A stretch of DNA of 14,312 bases, from positions 1-14,312 of the forward strand of contig PLDZ01000141.1 of assembly GCA_003136295.1 (NCBI GenBank). The letters are read 5' to 3'. A model generated the notes under the pieces. That model did no database searches. It had not been told where the DNA came from and was given only the letters and a program-made list of their open reading frames with translations. The position numbers and the translations under genes were made by a program. Source of the stretch: Candidatus Dormiibacterota bacterium (lineage in GTDB: Bacteria > Chloroflexota > Dormibacteria > Aeolococcales > Aeolococcaceae). Positions within the stretch are counted from its first letter, which is position 1, and each line of letters begins with the position of its first letter. Below, in pieces: positions 13,783 through 14,312 of the stretch.

Positions 13783-14312
13783 GTGTCGCCGACAGCCATG
13801 GCCCGGGTCCCGCAAACACGCGCCCCAAAACGCCTGCTCACAGGTATTGCGGTCGCAGTCGTCGTCGCTGCGTGCGGCAGTTCCAGCCCGTCGGCCTCCG
13901 GCGGCGGCAACATCAAGACCGACAGCGCCGGCCATGTCTCATTTGGCGTGCTCTCATGTTTCACCGGACCGCTGGCGGTCCTGGGGCAGGCGATGCTCCA
14001 GGGATCGCAGGTGGCCCAGAAGGTCATCAACAGTTCGGGTGGCGTGCTCGGCAAGCAGCTCGACCTCAGTCACGCGGATACGCAGTGCGACGAGGCCGAC
14101 GCTGTCCCGGCGGTCCGGCAGCTGCTCTCGGCGGATAGCGTGAGCGGGATCATCGGGCCGGAAACCCAGGAGATCGCCGCGGTGGCTCCGATCGTGAGCG
14201 CAGCCAGGATCCCCACGGAGTTCCAGGGCGGCAGCACGGCCTTCGACAAGAACACCAACCAGTACCTCTGGCGCGATAGCCCGTCGGACTCTCAGCTCGG
14301 CGTCGCCATGGC
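13783..14312 (+). CDS. Liv-type ABC transporter substrate-binding lipoprotein (C-terminus outside window)
   Basis: The N-terminal 176 residues of a periplasmic-binding-protein-like lipoprotein of the branched-chain amino acid/amide (Peripla_BP_6, LivJ) family. A basic N-region (about 8-17) and hydrophobic core (LLTGIAVAVVV) lead to the lipobox VAAC with C31, followed by a Ser/Gly-rich linker; the mature protein would be lipid-anchored outside the membrane. The domain then shows FGVLSCFTGPLAVLGQAMLQ, the segment GGVLGKQLDL, the conserved D-T-Q-C-D region and VSGIIGPETQEIAAVAPI, all in the usual order. It is divergent from the GntR/decarboxylase operon, with 123 bp between starts. LivH/M/G/F-type permease and ATPase genes may follow beyond the window (not seen). 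The ligand could be an amino acid, amide or short carboxylic acid. Confidence 0.92.
   Translation, partial: MSPTAMARVPQTRAPKRLLTGIAVAVVVAACGSSSPSASGGGNIKTDSAGHVSFGVLSCFTGPLAVLGQAMLQGSQVAQKVINSSGGVLGKQLDLSHADTQCDEADAVPAVRQLLSADSVSGIIGPETQEIAAVAPIVSAARIPTEFQGGSTAFDKNTNQYLWRDSPSDSQLGVAM

Noticed and set aside
1..14312. Search for tRNA, rRNA, insertion-sequence ends, toxin-antitoxin pairs or phage-defence genes
   Set aside because: No transposase, terminal inverted repeats, nuclease or toxin motifs and no tRNA-like fold were recognised by eye; the genes found account for nearly all of the window.

Overview
This is a GC-rich window (roughly two-thirds G+C by eye) with frequent GTG starts, 4-bp stop/start overlaps, probable leaderless transcripts, a lipoprotein-type solute-binding protein and a DesK/NarL-like two-component pair. 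That combination suggests a Gram-positive-type (monoderm) high-GC bacterium: an actinomycetote or a related soil lineage such as Thermoleophilia, Dormibacterota or Chloroflexota. The exact phylum cannot be fixed from the sequence alone.

Layout. All genes except the last complete feature and one gene remnant lie on the minus strand. Positions 1-6550 (read right to left) hold a five-gene block: a large exported/membrane protein, an ABC ATPase, an ABC-2 permease, a three-TM Gly/Ser/Asn-rich membrane protein and a MoxR-type AAA+ ATPase cut by the window edge. Every junction in this block is a 4-bp ATGA or GTGA overlap, so the five proteins are very probably made in step and may form one envelope machine. 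A candidate ECF-sigma-type promoter lies just upstream of the block. Upstream of that are a 60-aa single-TM protein and a six-TM MsrQ/ferric-reductase-like protein, 3 bp apart. The latter seems to lack two of the three expected haem-ligand histidines.

Positions 7822-7998 on the plus strand hold an unannotated in-frame remnant: the last 58 codons of a DppB/OppB-type peptide-transporter permease without its 5' end, which marks a deletion or recombination scar. Next come a GT-C (family 39-like) membrane glycosyltransferase, a NarL-type response regulator and its histidine kinase (GTGA overlap).

The right end is a metabolic module. A FadR-type GntR regulator overlaps a malonyl-CoA decarboxylase by 4 bp (minus strand). 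They are divergent from a Liv-type substrate-binding lipoprotein (plus strand, cut by the window end). The 123-bp divergent region carries a TTGACA -35 box overlapping a TGAC-N3-GTCA inverted repeat, plus a GATAAT box placed for leaderless transcription of the regulator. This suggests that a malonate- or short-chain-acyl-related uptake and degradation unit is under local GntR control.

The most interesting items are the MoxR + ABC-2 exporter + large exported protein block, the ligand-poor MsrQ-like protein with its small partner, and the transporter remnant next to it. No CRISPR array, tRNA, rRNA, insertion sequence or recognisable defence system was seen.
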